This document shows positions 44,650 through 52,658 of a DNA stretch of 64,000 nucleotides, in pieces; the first letter of the stretch is position 1, and every line of letters begins with the position of its first letter. This stretch comes from JAFMDF01 sp965222705 (GTDB lineage Bacteria; Bacteroidota; Bacteroidia; Chitinophagales; Saprospiraceae). Location: assembly GCA_965222705.1 (NCBI GenBank), contig CBDCUO010000025.1:1-64000 (forward strand). Reading direction: 5' to 3'. Made by a program: the position numbers and the translations under genes. A model generated the notes under the pieces. It searched no databases. It was not told the origin of the DNA and saw only the letters and a program-made list of their open reading frames with translations.

Positions 44650-46146
44650 ATGGAAAATCTATTAGAAATACTACAGCAGGAATGGGCAATCCGGGCCTTA
44701 TTAGCCTCTTCTATGGTTGGCTTAATGTGCGGTGTACTGGGCTGCTTTATCGTTTTGCGAAATATGGCATTGGTCGGGGATGCCTTGGCACATGCTATTT
44801 TGCCTGGAGTCGTTGTTGCCTTTATGATCGTGGGATATAGTACACTAGGCTTTTTTGTTGGCTCCGTAGTAGCAGGGCTACTAACAGCTGTAGGTATTAC
44901 CTGGATTCAGCAAAATGTCAAAACCAAAAATGATGCAGCAATTGGAATTGTCTTTACCGCCATGTTTTCGATTGGTGTAATGGGCATTTCTGGCATCGCT
45001 AGAGAAGGCGTCCATCTGGATTTAAAAGATTTTCTATTTGGCAATGTACTGGGTGTTTCCAATGAAGATTTATATCTGACAGCTGGTGCTACTGTTTATG
45101 TAGTTGTGTCTATTATTGTCTTTTACAGATACTTATTTGCTACTACTTTTCAGGAAGTTATTGCACAAACAATGGGCATTTCCGTAACGTTGATTCATTA
45201 TTTTCTGATGCTGATGCTATCTTTTGCAGTTGTAGCTTCACTGGGAACAGTTGGGGTTATTTTAGTAGTAGCCATGCTAATTACTCCTGCCTCCACAGCA
45301 CTTTTATTATCTAATCGATTAAAAAATGTATTAACACTGGCTGGAATAATCGGGTTATTTTCAGCGATCATTGGGTTAATAGGAGCCATTGTTTTTGAAA
45401 CGACCCCGGGCCCAGCCATGGCAGTCGTAGCCACTGGATTTTACTTATTAGCTGTTTTTTTTGCTCCCAAAAGAGGCTTGATTTACAAGTTTTTCCAAAA
45501 GCGAAGACTCCAACGAAAAATACAGGTAGAGGACATTTTAAAAGAGGGGTTAAAACTGGAAAAAAAGGGAGCATTAACGTTCACCAAATTAAAAGAAAAA
45601 CTAGGCTTTTCAACAACGCTTTTAACAAAATTGCTCCAATCTCTGCATGCTCAAAAATTGCTCGCTTTTCAAAATAACCAAATTACTTTTTCCAAAAAAG
45701 GCAAGGAGGAAGCATTACGTCTGGTTCGGGCACATCGCCTTTGGGAAACGTATTTGGTCAATCAAATTGGCCTTTCAGCAGAGCAAATCCATGAAGACGC
45801 TGAAAAATACGAACACCTACTGACAGAAGAAATTCTGGACGAAGTGGATGCTACGCTGGGCTTTCCCAAAAAAGACCCGCATGGCTCGCCTATTCCATCT
45901 AAATCAGGCTTTCCAGACATTGCTTTAAGCTCTTTAAAAATCAATCAATTTGCCACAATTGCTAACGAGCAAGTCAGCGAAACAATCACTACTCAACTCT
46001 GGAAGTTGGGCCTGTTGCCCGAAAGCACTTTTAAATTGGTTCAAAAAAATGAAAATGCAATTTTCATCGAAAGTAATGGAAAAGAAATAACCATTCCTGA
46101 GGTATTGGCTCAAAAGGTAAATGTTAGTCGGGTAATTAGTCCTTAA
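44650..46146 (+). CDS. Metal ABC transporter permease fused to a DtxR/MntR-type regulator
   Basis: About 498 residues. Residues 1-280 form an ABC-3 (ZnuB/MntB-type) permease with about eight membrane helices (LRNMALVGDALAHAILPGVV, VILVVAMLITPASTALLL). Residues about 290-355 are a winged helix-turn-helix. Residues about 356-420 are a DtxR metal-binding/dimerisation domain: His362 and Glu366 (AHRLWETYL), then His381, Glu385, Glu388 and His389 (IHEDAEKYEH), ending PKKDPHGSPIP. The last 70 residues resemble the SH3/FeoA-like third domain. Glu385 occupies the place of the Cys in DtxR/IdeR and matches the Glu of manganese-type MntR. The start is ATG 44650; a TTG at 44641 adds only three residues. 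No ATPase or binding-protein gene is adjacent. Confidence 0.88.
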   Translation: MENLLEILQQEWAIRALLASSMVGLMCGVLGCFIVLRNMALVGDALAHAILPGVVVAFMIVGYSTLGFFVGSVVAGLLTAVGITWIQQNVKTKNDAAIGIVFTAMFSIGVMGISGIAREGVHLDLKDFLFGNVLGVSNEDLYLTAGATVYVVVSIIVFYRYLFATTFQEVIAQTMGISVTLIHYFLMLMLSFAVVASLGTVGVILVVAMLITPASTALLLSNRLKNVLTLAGIIGLFSAIIGLIGAIVFETTPGPAMAVVATGFYLLAVFFAPKRGLIYKFFQKRRLQRKIQVEDILKEGLKLEKKGALTFTKLKEKLGFSTTLLTKLLQSLHAQKLLAFQNNQITFSKKGKEEALRLVRAHRLWETYLVNQIGLSAEQIHEDAEKYEHLLTEEILDEVDATLGFPKKDPHGSPIPSKSGFPDIALSSLKINQFATIANEQVSETITTQLWKLGLLPESTFKLVQKNENAIFIESNGKEITIPEVLAQKVNVSRVISP

Positions 46147-46148
46147 AG

Positions 46149-46799
46149 TCAGTCCTGTAATTTTTCTCCAAAACTTAAATCCCCTGCATCTCCCAAACCT
46201 GGAACAATAAAAGACCTAGCGGTTAACTCTTCGTCCAAAGCTCCCATCCAAATATGGGCCTTTGGCTGTTTTCTACGAACAAATCTCAAGCCATAAGAAG
46301 AGGCAATAGCCGTAACGAGATGAATTTCCTTAGGCTTTCCATATTCCTTCAGTGTATTGATAGTCAGGTTCATAGATGCACCAGTGGCAAGCATTGGGTC
46401 AGCAACAATCAACACTTTGTCGTCCAGATTAGGGCAAGAAACATATTCTAGATTGATTTCAAAAGTTCCGTCTTTATGGTGTTGTCTATAAGCAGAAACA
46501 AAGGCATTTTCTGCATTATCAAAATAATTGAGCAGACCTCGATGCATGGGCAACCCAGCTCGCAAGATGGTAGCCAGCACGATAGAATCCAAAGGCAAAA
46601 ATATTTCTGCAATCCCTAAAGGTGTTTCTACCTCAGTAGCTTTATAATCGAGTTTTTTGCTGATTTCATAGCCCAGTACTTCGCCGATGCGCTCCATATT
46701 TTTACGAAAGCGCATAGCGTCTCGCTGAATTTGACTATCCCGAACTTCAGCTAAAAAACGATTAGCAATGGAATTGTGATCTGCAAGATTGAATATCAT
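46149..46799 (-). CDS. upp: Uracil phosphoribosyltransferase
   Basis: A 216-residue pyrimidine-salvage enzyme making UMP from uracil and PRPP. It has ATILRAGLPMHRGLLNYFD, the PRPP loop VLIVADPMLATGASMNLTI (about residues 129-147) and the uracil-binding C-terminus FIVPGLGDAGDLSFG (about 196-210). Full length. It converges with the permease-DtxR gene with a 2-base gap and follows the M23 peptidase gene by 54 bases on the minus strand. Confidence 0.96.
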   Translation of the reverse strand: MIFNLADHNSIANRFLAEVRDSQIQRDAMRFRKNMERIGEVLGYEISKKLDYKATEVETPLGIAEIFLPLDSIVLATILRAGLPMHRGLLNYFDNAENAFVSAYRQHHKDGTFEINLEYVSCPNLDDKVLIVADPMLATGASMNLTINTLKEYGKPKEIHLVTAIASSYGLRFVRRKQPKAHIWMGALDEELTARSFIVPGLGDAGDLSFGEKLQD

Positions 46800-46853
46800 A
46801 GGGCTAAGCTAAGAAAAATGTCATTAAATTTACCAAAGGAGGCTTTATATTTC

Positions 46854-48569
46854 TTATCTTTTGAAAGAACGCTCAAGTAAGGTCCGATTTCCGCGATCAT
46901 CCGTAACGCGCAATTTCAAAGTATGTGCTCCTGCACTAATTCGATCATCAAAATGATGCGTCAATAAATTCTTTTTTTCGTCATATTCCATCAAAATCCA
47001 TTTCCCATCAACCATTGCTTGATAAGAAAGCCCTTTTGCTTTGCCTGTTGTAGGCATACTGTCTGTTATTTTAAAGGTCATTTTAGTCCTCCCCCTCATA
47101 TCGTTATTAAATGCGATTGGGATAATTTGAGGGGGTACATCGTCCACCATGATGCAATAATCGCCCAAAGAACGAACCCTCGCCTTTAGAAATCCATCTT
47201 TCCATTGCCCACCACAACTTTCAATAGTGTTATCTTCACAAAAAGCAATAAACGCCTTATTTTTTAAATATTCCGGCAAACCAACTGGCCGAATAGCCAA
47301 ATCATAATATTTGTGAACGGGAATAGTTACATCATGAATGTGGTGCATAGAAGAATAGACCCCGTCTGAGTGATCTGTAGTGGTTTTGTAACTTAAGTAA
47401 GCATTTTCATAGAAAGTGCCTTTCGGAAAAGTCGCCTTTAAAGAGCTATTATTGATGATATTGGCCTGATTATAGGGAAAAGAATAATTAAACCGCTTGC
47501 TTTTAGCAACTTGCACTTCTACTCGTTTCACCCAAAAATCGAGAATAGATTTATTACCGTCAACGTCCATGGCTACCATTTTTATATGGGCTGGTTGGTG
47601 TTTATGTAAAGTAACGATTCCTTCATTTTTTTCATAAATAGAAAGGCGATTGCCTGGCAGAGCATAGCTTCGATTGAAATAACTTTTATTCAATTGCAGT
47701 TCTTCATAGTCCAAGTGGGCATTGATATAGCGGCTTTCGCCAAATGCAAAAGTTTCCATATCAAAGCCATGTATTAAATTGCCATTTTCATATACTTCTA
47801 ATGCATAAATACCATTCCAGTTGGAAACGCCATCATGGTGATCGTAGGCTTTTAGCCCAAATCCAGCTCGCCAGGCTCCTATTTCCAAAGTATCTCCTTG
47901 TAAGTAATAGTTATTGCCATTTTGAGAAAGCCCATAGGTTCTCGTTCCAATAGTTTCTTTTTTATCGTTCAAATGATAAACCTTCAGGTTGTGTAGTTTT
48001 GGAGCGATATTATCCGTCATTTCGATACCAAATAATAGCGGATTGATTGGTTTTTGGGTCGCGTTATTCCGAATTTCAAAATGTAAATGTGGTCCAAAGG
48101 ATCGTCCAGAAGTGCCCAAGTTTCCAATTTGTTGCCCTTTTTTTACTGGAAAAGTTTGGGCATTTAGGTATAAATCTACCCCAAATGATTTTTTTTCATA
48201 TTGCACCTTCTTTACGTAAGCAGCTATTTTAGAATTAAAATTCTGTAGGTGAGCATACACGGACATATAACCGTTGGGATGTACCAGGTATAGTGCATTG
48301 CCATAGCCCCCAGATTGCACTTTGATGCGGGCAATATAACCGTCTGCTACGGCATACAAGGGTTCGCCGTTTTTACCATCTGTTGCTTTTATATCAATGC
48401 CGGAATGTAAATGATTGGGACGCAATTCGCCAAAAGTACCGGATAGTCGAATCGGTTGGTCAGTAGGCGAACGAAAATAATCTTGGGGATAAGTTTTAGT
48501 GGGCAGTCTGCTGTTTAAGGCAAATCCAAGGGTTAGAATAAGGACAGCAAGTAGAGATATAATTCGCAT
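46854..48569 (-). CDS. M23-family peptidoglycan endopeptidase
   Basis: A 571-residue exported protein (hydrophobic N-terminus, LLAVLILTLGFALNS). The LytM/M23 zinc site is PNHLHSGIDIKA (His55, Asp59) with GPHLHFEIRN (about residue 160) and a Gly-rich strand GGYGNALYLVHPNGYMSVYAHL. Behind it is a 380-residue beta-rich region, probably several Ig-like domains (IRPVGLPEYL, DVPPQIIP, KLRVTDDRGNRTLL). It cleaves peptide cross-links of peptidoglycan, by family. It lies between the TRAP permease and upp on the same strand, with spacings of 62 and 54 bases. Confidence 0.9.
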   Translation of the reverse strand: MRIISLLAVLILTLGFALNSRLPTKTYPQDYFRSPTDQPIRLSGTFGELRPNHLHSGIDIKATDGKNGEPLYAVADGYIARIKVQSGGYGNALYLVHPNGYMSVYAHLQNFNSKIAAYVKKVQYEKKSFGVDLYLNAQTFPVKKGQQIGNLGTSGRSFGPHLHFEIRNNATQKPINPLLFGIEMTDNIAPKLHNLKVYHLNDKKETIGTRTYGLSQNGNNYYLQGDTLEIGAWRAGFGLKAYDHHDGVSNWNGIYALEVYENGNLIHGFDMETFAFGESRYINAHLDYEELQLNKSYFNRSYALPGNRLSIYEKNEGIVTLHKHQPAHIKMVAMDVDGNKSILDFWVKRVEVQVAKSKRFNYSFPYNQANIINNSSLKATFPKGTFYENAYLSYKTTTDHSDGVYSSMHHIHDVTIPVHKYYDLAIRPVGLPEYLKNKAFIAFCEDNTIESCGGQWKDGFLKARVRSLGDYCIMVDDVPPQIIPIAFNNDMRGRTKMTFKITDSMPTTGKAKGLSYQAMVDGKWILMEYDEKKNLLTHHFDDRISAGAHTLKLRVTDDRGNRTLLERSFKR

Positions 48570-48631
48570 AATAAGTTGTTTTTAGCAGATGCACCAAGTT
48601 ACGAGAATTCTAACTTTATGCCAAATCTCTG

Positions 48632-49939
48632 TCACCTATCTATCAGCAAAAATACTACTTCTGGAAATAACATCACCACCGCCAAAAATACTAGTTGGAT
48701 TACCACAAAAGGAATAATCCCTCGATATAGATGTTGGGTAGTCACCCCTGCTGGTGCAACCCCTTTTAAATAAAATAAAGCAAAACCAAAGGGAGGAGAT
48801 AAAAAAGAAGTCTGTAGATTCAGCGCCAGCAAAATGCCTATCCAAATCAGGTTCATATCATAATTGGCAAAAATCGGCGCAACGACTGGCACAATGATGA
48901 AAATAATTTCAATAAAATCTATAAAAAAGCCTGCTATAAATACAACAATCATCACCAACACCAAAAAAGTCATGGGTGATAAGGCTGAACTTTCGATTAA
49001 ATCTATTAAATAATCATCGCCCCCCATACCCCGAAAAACCAGTGCAAAGGTAGTTGCTCCTAATAGGATGATAAAAACCATTGTCGTCAAATGAGTGGTT
49101 TCTCGCATTACCTCTTTTAGCACTTGCAGGCTAAATTTTCCTTGTATAATGGTCAAAATGCTCGCTCCCATTGCGCCTACGGCTGCGGCCTCTGTCGGAG
49201 AAGCAATCCCTGCAAAAATAGAGCCTAAAACAGCCACAATCAGTAATAAAGGTAGAAAAAAGGCCTTGATGACCCGCAACAAAAATCCTTTGCCTCTAAA
49301 TTCGGCAATCTCTTCGGCAGGCATGCTGGGGGCTTTTTCAGGGTTTAAGAGAGCAAAAATAACGATGTATAAAACATAACAAGCAACTAATAAAACTCCT
49401 GGCACTAGTGCGGCTGCAAACAAATCTCCTACCGATACATTCAAAACGCTTCCCAATAAAACTAATACAACGGAAGGAGGTATAATTTGCCCTAAAGTAC
49501 CAGAAGAAGCAATTGTTCCCGTTGCCAATTCGGTGCTATACCCTCTTTTGAGCATAGTCGGCAAACTGATTAAACCCATAGTAATCACCGTAGCCCCTAC
49601 GATTCCTGTCGAGGCTGCCAGTAATGCCCCTACTATTACTACTGAAATGGCCAAACCACCCTTTACTTTGCCGAAGAGCATGGCCATCGTTTCCAAGAGG
49701 CTTTCAGCTAGTCCTGATTTTTCCAGCATAATGCCCATATAAATAAATAGAGGAACGGCTAATAAGACATAATTGCTCATCGTTCCCATGATTCGGGAAG
49801 GTAAAAAATTAAAATAGTCTGGCCCTAATACAAATAGCCCAAATAGCATAGATAAGCCGCCTAGCGTAAAAGCAACTGGATAGCCAAAAAGAATTAAAAT
49901 AAAAATGAGCAAGAAAAGGATGATGGCTAAAAATTCCAT
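48632..49939 (-). CDS. TRAP transporter large permease (DctM)
   Basis: A 435-residue membrane protein with about 12 helices, the catalytic subunit of a tripartite ATP-independent periplasmic transporter that uses the sodium gradient. It shows the family blocks ILFGYPVAFTLGG, GATVITMGLISLPTMLKRGY, GTLGQIIPPSVVLVLLG and GFFIDFIEIIFIIVPVVAPI. It starts 9 bases after the end of the small permease gene, so both are translated from one message. The substrate (usually a C4-dicarboxylate, sialic acid or keto acid) is unknown, and the periplasmic binding protein gene is missing from the neighbourhood. Confidence 0.93.
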   Translation of the reverse strand: MEFLAIILFLLIFILILFGYPVAFTLGGLSMLFGLFVLGPDYFNFLPSRIMGTMSNYVLLAVPLFIYMGIMLEKSGLAESLLETMAMLFGKVKGGLAISVVIVGALLAASTGIVGATVITMGLISLPTMLKRGYSTELATGTIASSGTLGQIIPPSVVLVLLGSVLNVSVGDLFAAALVPGVLLVACYVLYIVIFALLNPEKAPSMPAEEIAEFRGKGFLLRVIKAFFLPLLLIVAVLGSIFAGIASPTEAAAVGAMGASILTIIQGKFSLQVLKEVMRETTHLTTMVFIILLGATTFALVFRGMGGDDYLIDLIESSALSPMTFLVLVMIVVFIAGFFIDFIEIIFIIVPVVAPIFANYDMNLIWIGILLALNLQTSFLSPPFGFALFYLKGVAPAGVTTQHLYRGIIPFVVIQLVFLAVVMLFPEVVFLLIDR

Positions 49940-49948
49940 TTTTTTGAG

Positions 49949-50491
49949 TTAGTGATTCGTTGATGGCTGCTTGGTGCCTGTTTCTCTTTCCAATAGTTTT
50001 TTTAGAGAATTAAAAAGTAAGGCAAGCGCCTGCAAAAATAATAGGAATACGCCCAAAGTAATCGCAAACTTGATAATATACCGAGCGGGTAGGCCTCCAG
50101 GGTCAGGAGAGGATTCGCCTATTTGAAAAGCCGTTTTAGCGTATTTAAAAGAGGATAGTAGGACAATAATACACCAGGGAATCAAAAAGATTAGGGTCCC
50201 GATAAAATTGACCAATGCTTTTCTTTTTTTGGAAAATTTGGCATAAAACAGATCCACCCTTACGTGCTTATCATGTTTCAAGGTATAGCCCGCTCCCAAT
50301 AAAAAAATCAAGGCGAACAAGTGCCATTCTAGTTCAATAATCCAGACTGCCGTATTATTGAACAAGTAACGCATGGCCACGTCAAAACAAATAAGCAGCA
50401 TCAATAAGGTCGTTATCCAGGACACATTTTTTCCAACTAATTCATTGATTTGGCTAAAAAAGTGGGCAATTGTGGTCAAAAATTTCATCAT
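49949..50491 (-). CDS. TRAP transporter small permease (DctQ)
   Basis: A 180-residue protein with four membrane helices. It has VSWITTLLMLLICFDVAMRYLFNNTAVWIIELEWHL, split around residues 24-58, matching DctQ (MRYLFN, WxxExxW-like), and HDKHVRVDLFYAKFSKK. It is needed together with DctM. It starts 12 bases after the stop of pgi and is followed at once by DctM. Two adjacent ATG codons are possible starts. Confidence 0.9.
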   Translation of the reverse strand: MMKFLTTIAHFFSQINELVGKNVSWITTLLMLLICFDVAMRYLFNNTAVWIIELEWHLFALIFLLGAGYTLKHDKHVRVDLFYAKFSKKRKALVNFIGTLIFLIPWCIIVLLSSFKYAKTAFQIGESSPDPGGLPARYIIKFAITLGVFLLFLQALALLFNSLKKLLERETGTKQPSTNH

Positions 50492-50503
50492 CTATGTCAT
50501 TTT

Positions 50504-52192
50504 TCAAGAAAGCGTAGTTTCTTCTGCTTTCTTATAAATTTCTTTTCGCCAGGTCTTGAATCGATTAATTAAGCCATTTGTGGAAACATCATGGGTGCGG
50601 ATTATTTCTTCATTTTTCAACTCTGGCAAAATTTTATTCGCCAGTTCTTTTCCCAATTGTACCCCCCATTGGTCGAAGCTAAAAATATTCCAGATAACTC
50701 CTTGTACAAATATTTTATGCTCATATAAAGCAATCAATCTACCCAGACTTTCCGGCGTTATTTTCTTGATTAAAATGCTATTGGTCGGTCGGTTGCCCTT
50801 GAATACTTTGAAAGGGGCAAGTCGCTCAATCTCTTCTACAGACTTTCCTTTTTTTTTCAGCTCGGCAATGGCCTCGTCTTTGGTTTTCCCCATCATTAGA
50901 GCTTCCGTTTGGGCAAAAAAATTGGATAATAAGATATGGTGGTGGTCACCGACGGGGTTATGGCTAATAGCAGGGGCAATAAAATCACATGGGATTAGTT
51001 TGGTTCCCTGGTGGATCAATTGATAGAAGGCATGCTGTCCGTTCGTACCGGGTTCTCCCCAAATAATTGGGCCCGTTTGATAAGCAATGTCATCGCCGTT
51101 CCTATCCACCTGTTTCCCATTGCTTTCCATATTAACCTGCTGAAAATGGGCAGCAAACCGATGCAAATACTGATCATAGGGTAAAATGGCTTCCGTTTCA
51201 GTACCAAAAAAATTATTATACCAAATGCCGATTAAAGCTAATATGACCGGAATGTTTTTATCAAAAGGCGTGCTTCGAAAATGTTGATCCATTGAATGTA
51301 AACCTTCTAATAATTTTTCAAAATTATTAAAACCAATGGTACAGGCAATAGACAACCCTATAGCAGAAGAGAGCGAATAGCGTCCACCGACCCAATCCCA
51401 AAAGACAAACATATTTTCGGGTGCAATTCCAAATTGTTCTACCCCTTCCAAATTGGTAGAAACTGCCACAAAATGATCTTTAATAGCAGCTTCATTCATA
51501 GCATAATCCATAAACCATTTTCGGGCAGTATGGGCATTGGTCATGGTTTCCTGCGTTGTAAAAGATTTAGAAGCGATAATAAATAAGGTGGTTTCCTGAG
51601 ATAGATTTTTGAGGGTTTCAATGATATGAGTTCCATCTACATTAGAAACATAATGCACTCGAATATTGGGGCTCCAGTAGGGTTTCAAAGCTTCTGTTAC
51701 CATGACTAATCCCAAATCTGACCCCCCAATACCAATATTAACAATATCTGTTATTCGATTTCCTGTATAGCCCCGAAACTTTCCGGAATCCAAGTCCTGA
51801 GTAAAGTTTTTTATTTGGTACAGCACCCCTTGAATCATGGGCATCACATCTTCTCCTGCTATCAGCATTGGTTGGCCCGATTGGTTTCGCAGGGCGACAT
51901 GTGCTACCGCCCGCCCTTCCGTTTCATTGATAATTGCTCCTTGGAACATTTGTTCTATGGCCGCCGCCAGGCCAGTTTCTCTACCCAATTGAAGCAATAA
52001 TTCAAGGGTTTTTTTAGTAATAATATTCTTGGAAAAATCTACAAAAATGTCTTCCATTTCAAGAGAAAATTCTTCAAATCTATCTAGGTTGGTCGCAAAC
52101 AGCTCTTTTAGAGTCACTTGTTGCATGGCTTGGAAATGGGTTTCTAATCGTTTCCAAGTAACGGTCTGTGTTGGATTAGTTCTTTTTAACAT
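50504..52192 (-). CDS. pgi: Glucose-6-phosphate isomerase
   Basis: About 562 residues from ATG 52192 (MLKRTNPTQTVTWKRL); an in-frame ATG at 52261 would add 23 non-conserved residues. It interconverts glucose-6-phosphate and fructose-6-phosphate. Signatures are DIVNIGIGGSDLGLVMVTEAL, FIIASKSFTTQETMTNA, FVFWDWVGGRYSLSSAIGLS, GTNGQHAFYQLIHQGTKLIP and FDQWGVQLGKELA. Full length. It is first in a tight minus-strand run with the two TRAP permease genes. Confidence 0.97.
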   Translation of the reverse strand: MLKRTNPTQTVTWKRLETHFQAMQQVTLKELFATNLDRFEEFSLEMEDIFVDFSKNIITKKTLELLLQLGRETGLAAAIEQMFQGAIINETEGRAVAHVALRNQSGQPMLIAGEDVMPMIQGVLYQIKNFTQDLDSGKFRGYTGNRITDIVNIGIGGSDLGLVMVTEALKPYWSPNIRVHYVSNVDGTHIIETLKNLSQETTLFIIASKSFTTQETMTNAHTARKWFMDYAMNEAAIKDHFVAVSTNLEGVEQFGIAPENMFVFWDWVGGRYSLSSAIGLSIACTIGFNNFEKLLEGLHSMDQHFRSTPFDKNIPVILALIGIWYNNFFGTETEAILPYDQYLHRFAAHFQQVNMESNGKQVDRNGDDIAYQTGPIIWGEPGTNGQHAFYQLIHQGTKLIPCDFIAPAISHNPVGDHHHILLSNFFAQTEALMMGKTKDEAIAELKKKGKSVEEIERLAPFKVFKGNRPTNSILIKKITPESLGRLIALYEHKIFVQGVIWNIFSFDQWGVQLGKELANKILPELKNEEIIRTHDVSTNGLINRFKTWRKEIYKKAEETTLS

Positions 52193-52509
52193 GGTTCGGA
52201 TTGATTGACGGCCGACGATATAGCAAATCGTTTGACTGGACGGAAATTTACGGAATAGCATCTGTTAAACGGCAAATAATTTTGTTTTACTGCAACATTT
52301 TTGGCTTTTTTCCGCATTGATGTCTTGGAATCTTAACGAACATTTTATTCGACTAGGCTTGGTTTCTATTTTGTGAAATGGTTCTTTGCAAATTGTGTAG
52401 AATAAAGTAATTTTTGTCAAAGAAGGTATAGAATTAAATAGATAGCAAAATAGAGGTTAATGGATGGTTAACTCCCAAGTCCTTCATTTACAAGATGCAA
52501 TTCTTTTAT

Positions 52510-52517
52510 TACATTTG
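52510..52517 (+). promoter_or_regulatory. -7 promoter element of the DUF2723 gene
   Basis: TACATTTG is an exact TAnnTTTG element, about 140 bases before the ATG at 52659, predicting a leader of about 130 nt. No clear -33 TTG. The remaining part of the gap 52193-52658 shows no gene or stable hairpin; pgi is transcribed divergently from its left end. Confidence 0.5.
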
Positions 52518-52658
52518 CGCATAAGTTCAAAAATTGCCAACAAAGAAAGAGAAAAATATTCTTTTTGTCTCATTTTGCAAAATTAAATTTAAAATAAAAC
52601 CAAGTTAGGAAAGGGGGCTATTCATAGTTCCTAGCTAACAACAACTAATAACAAAAAA

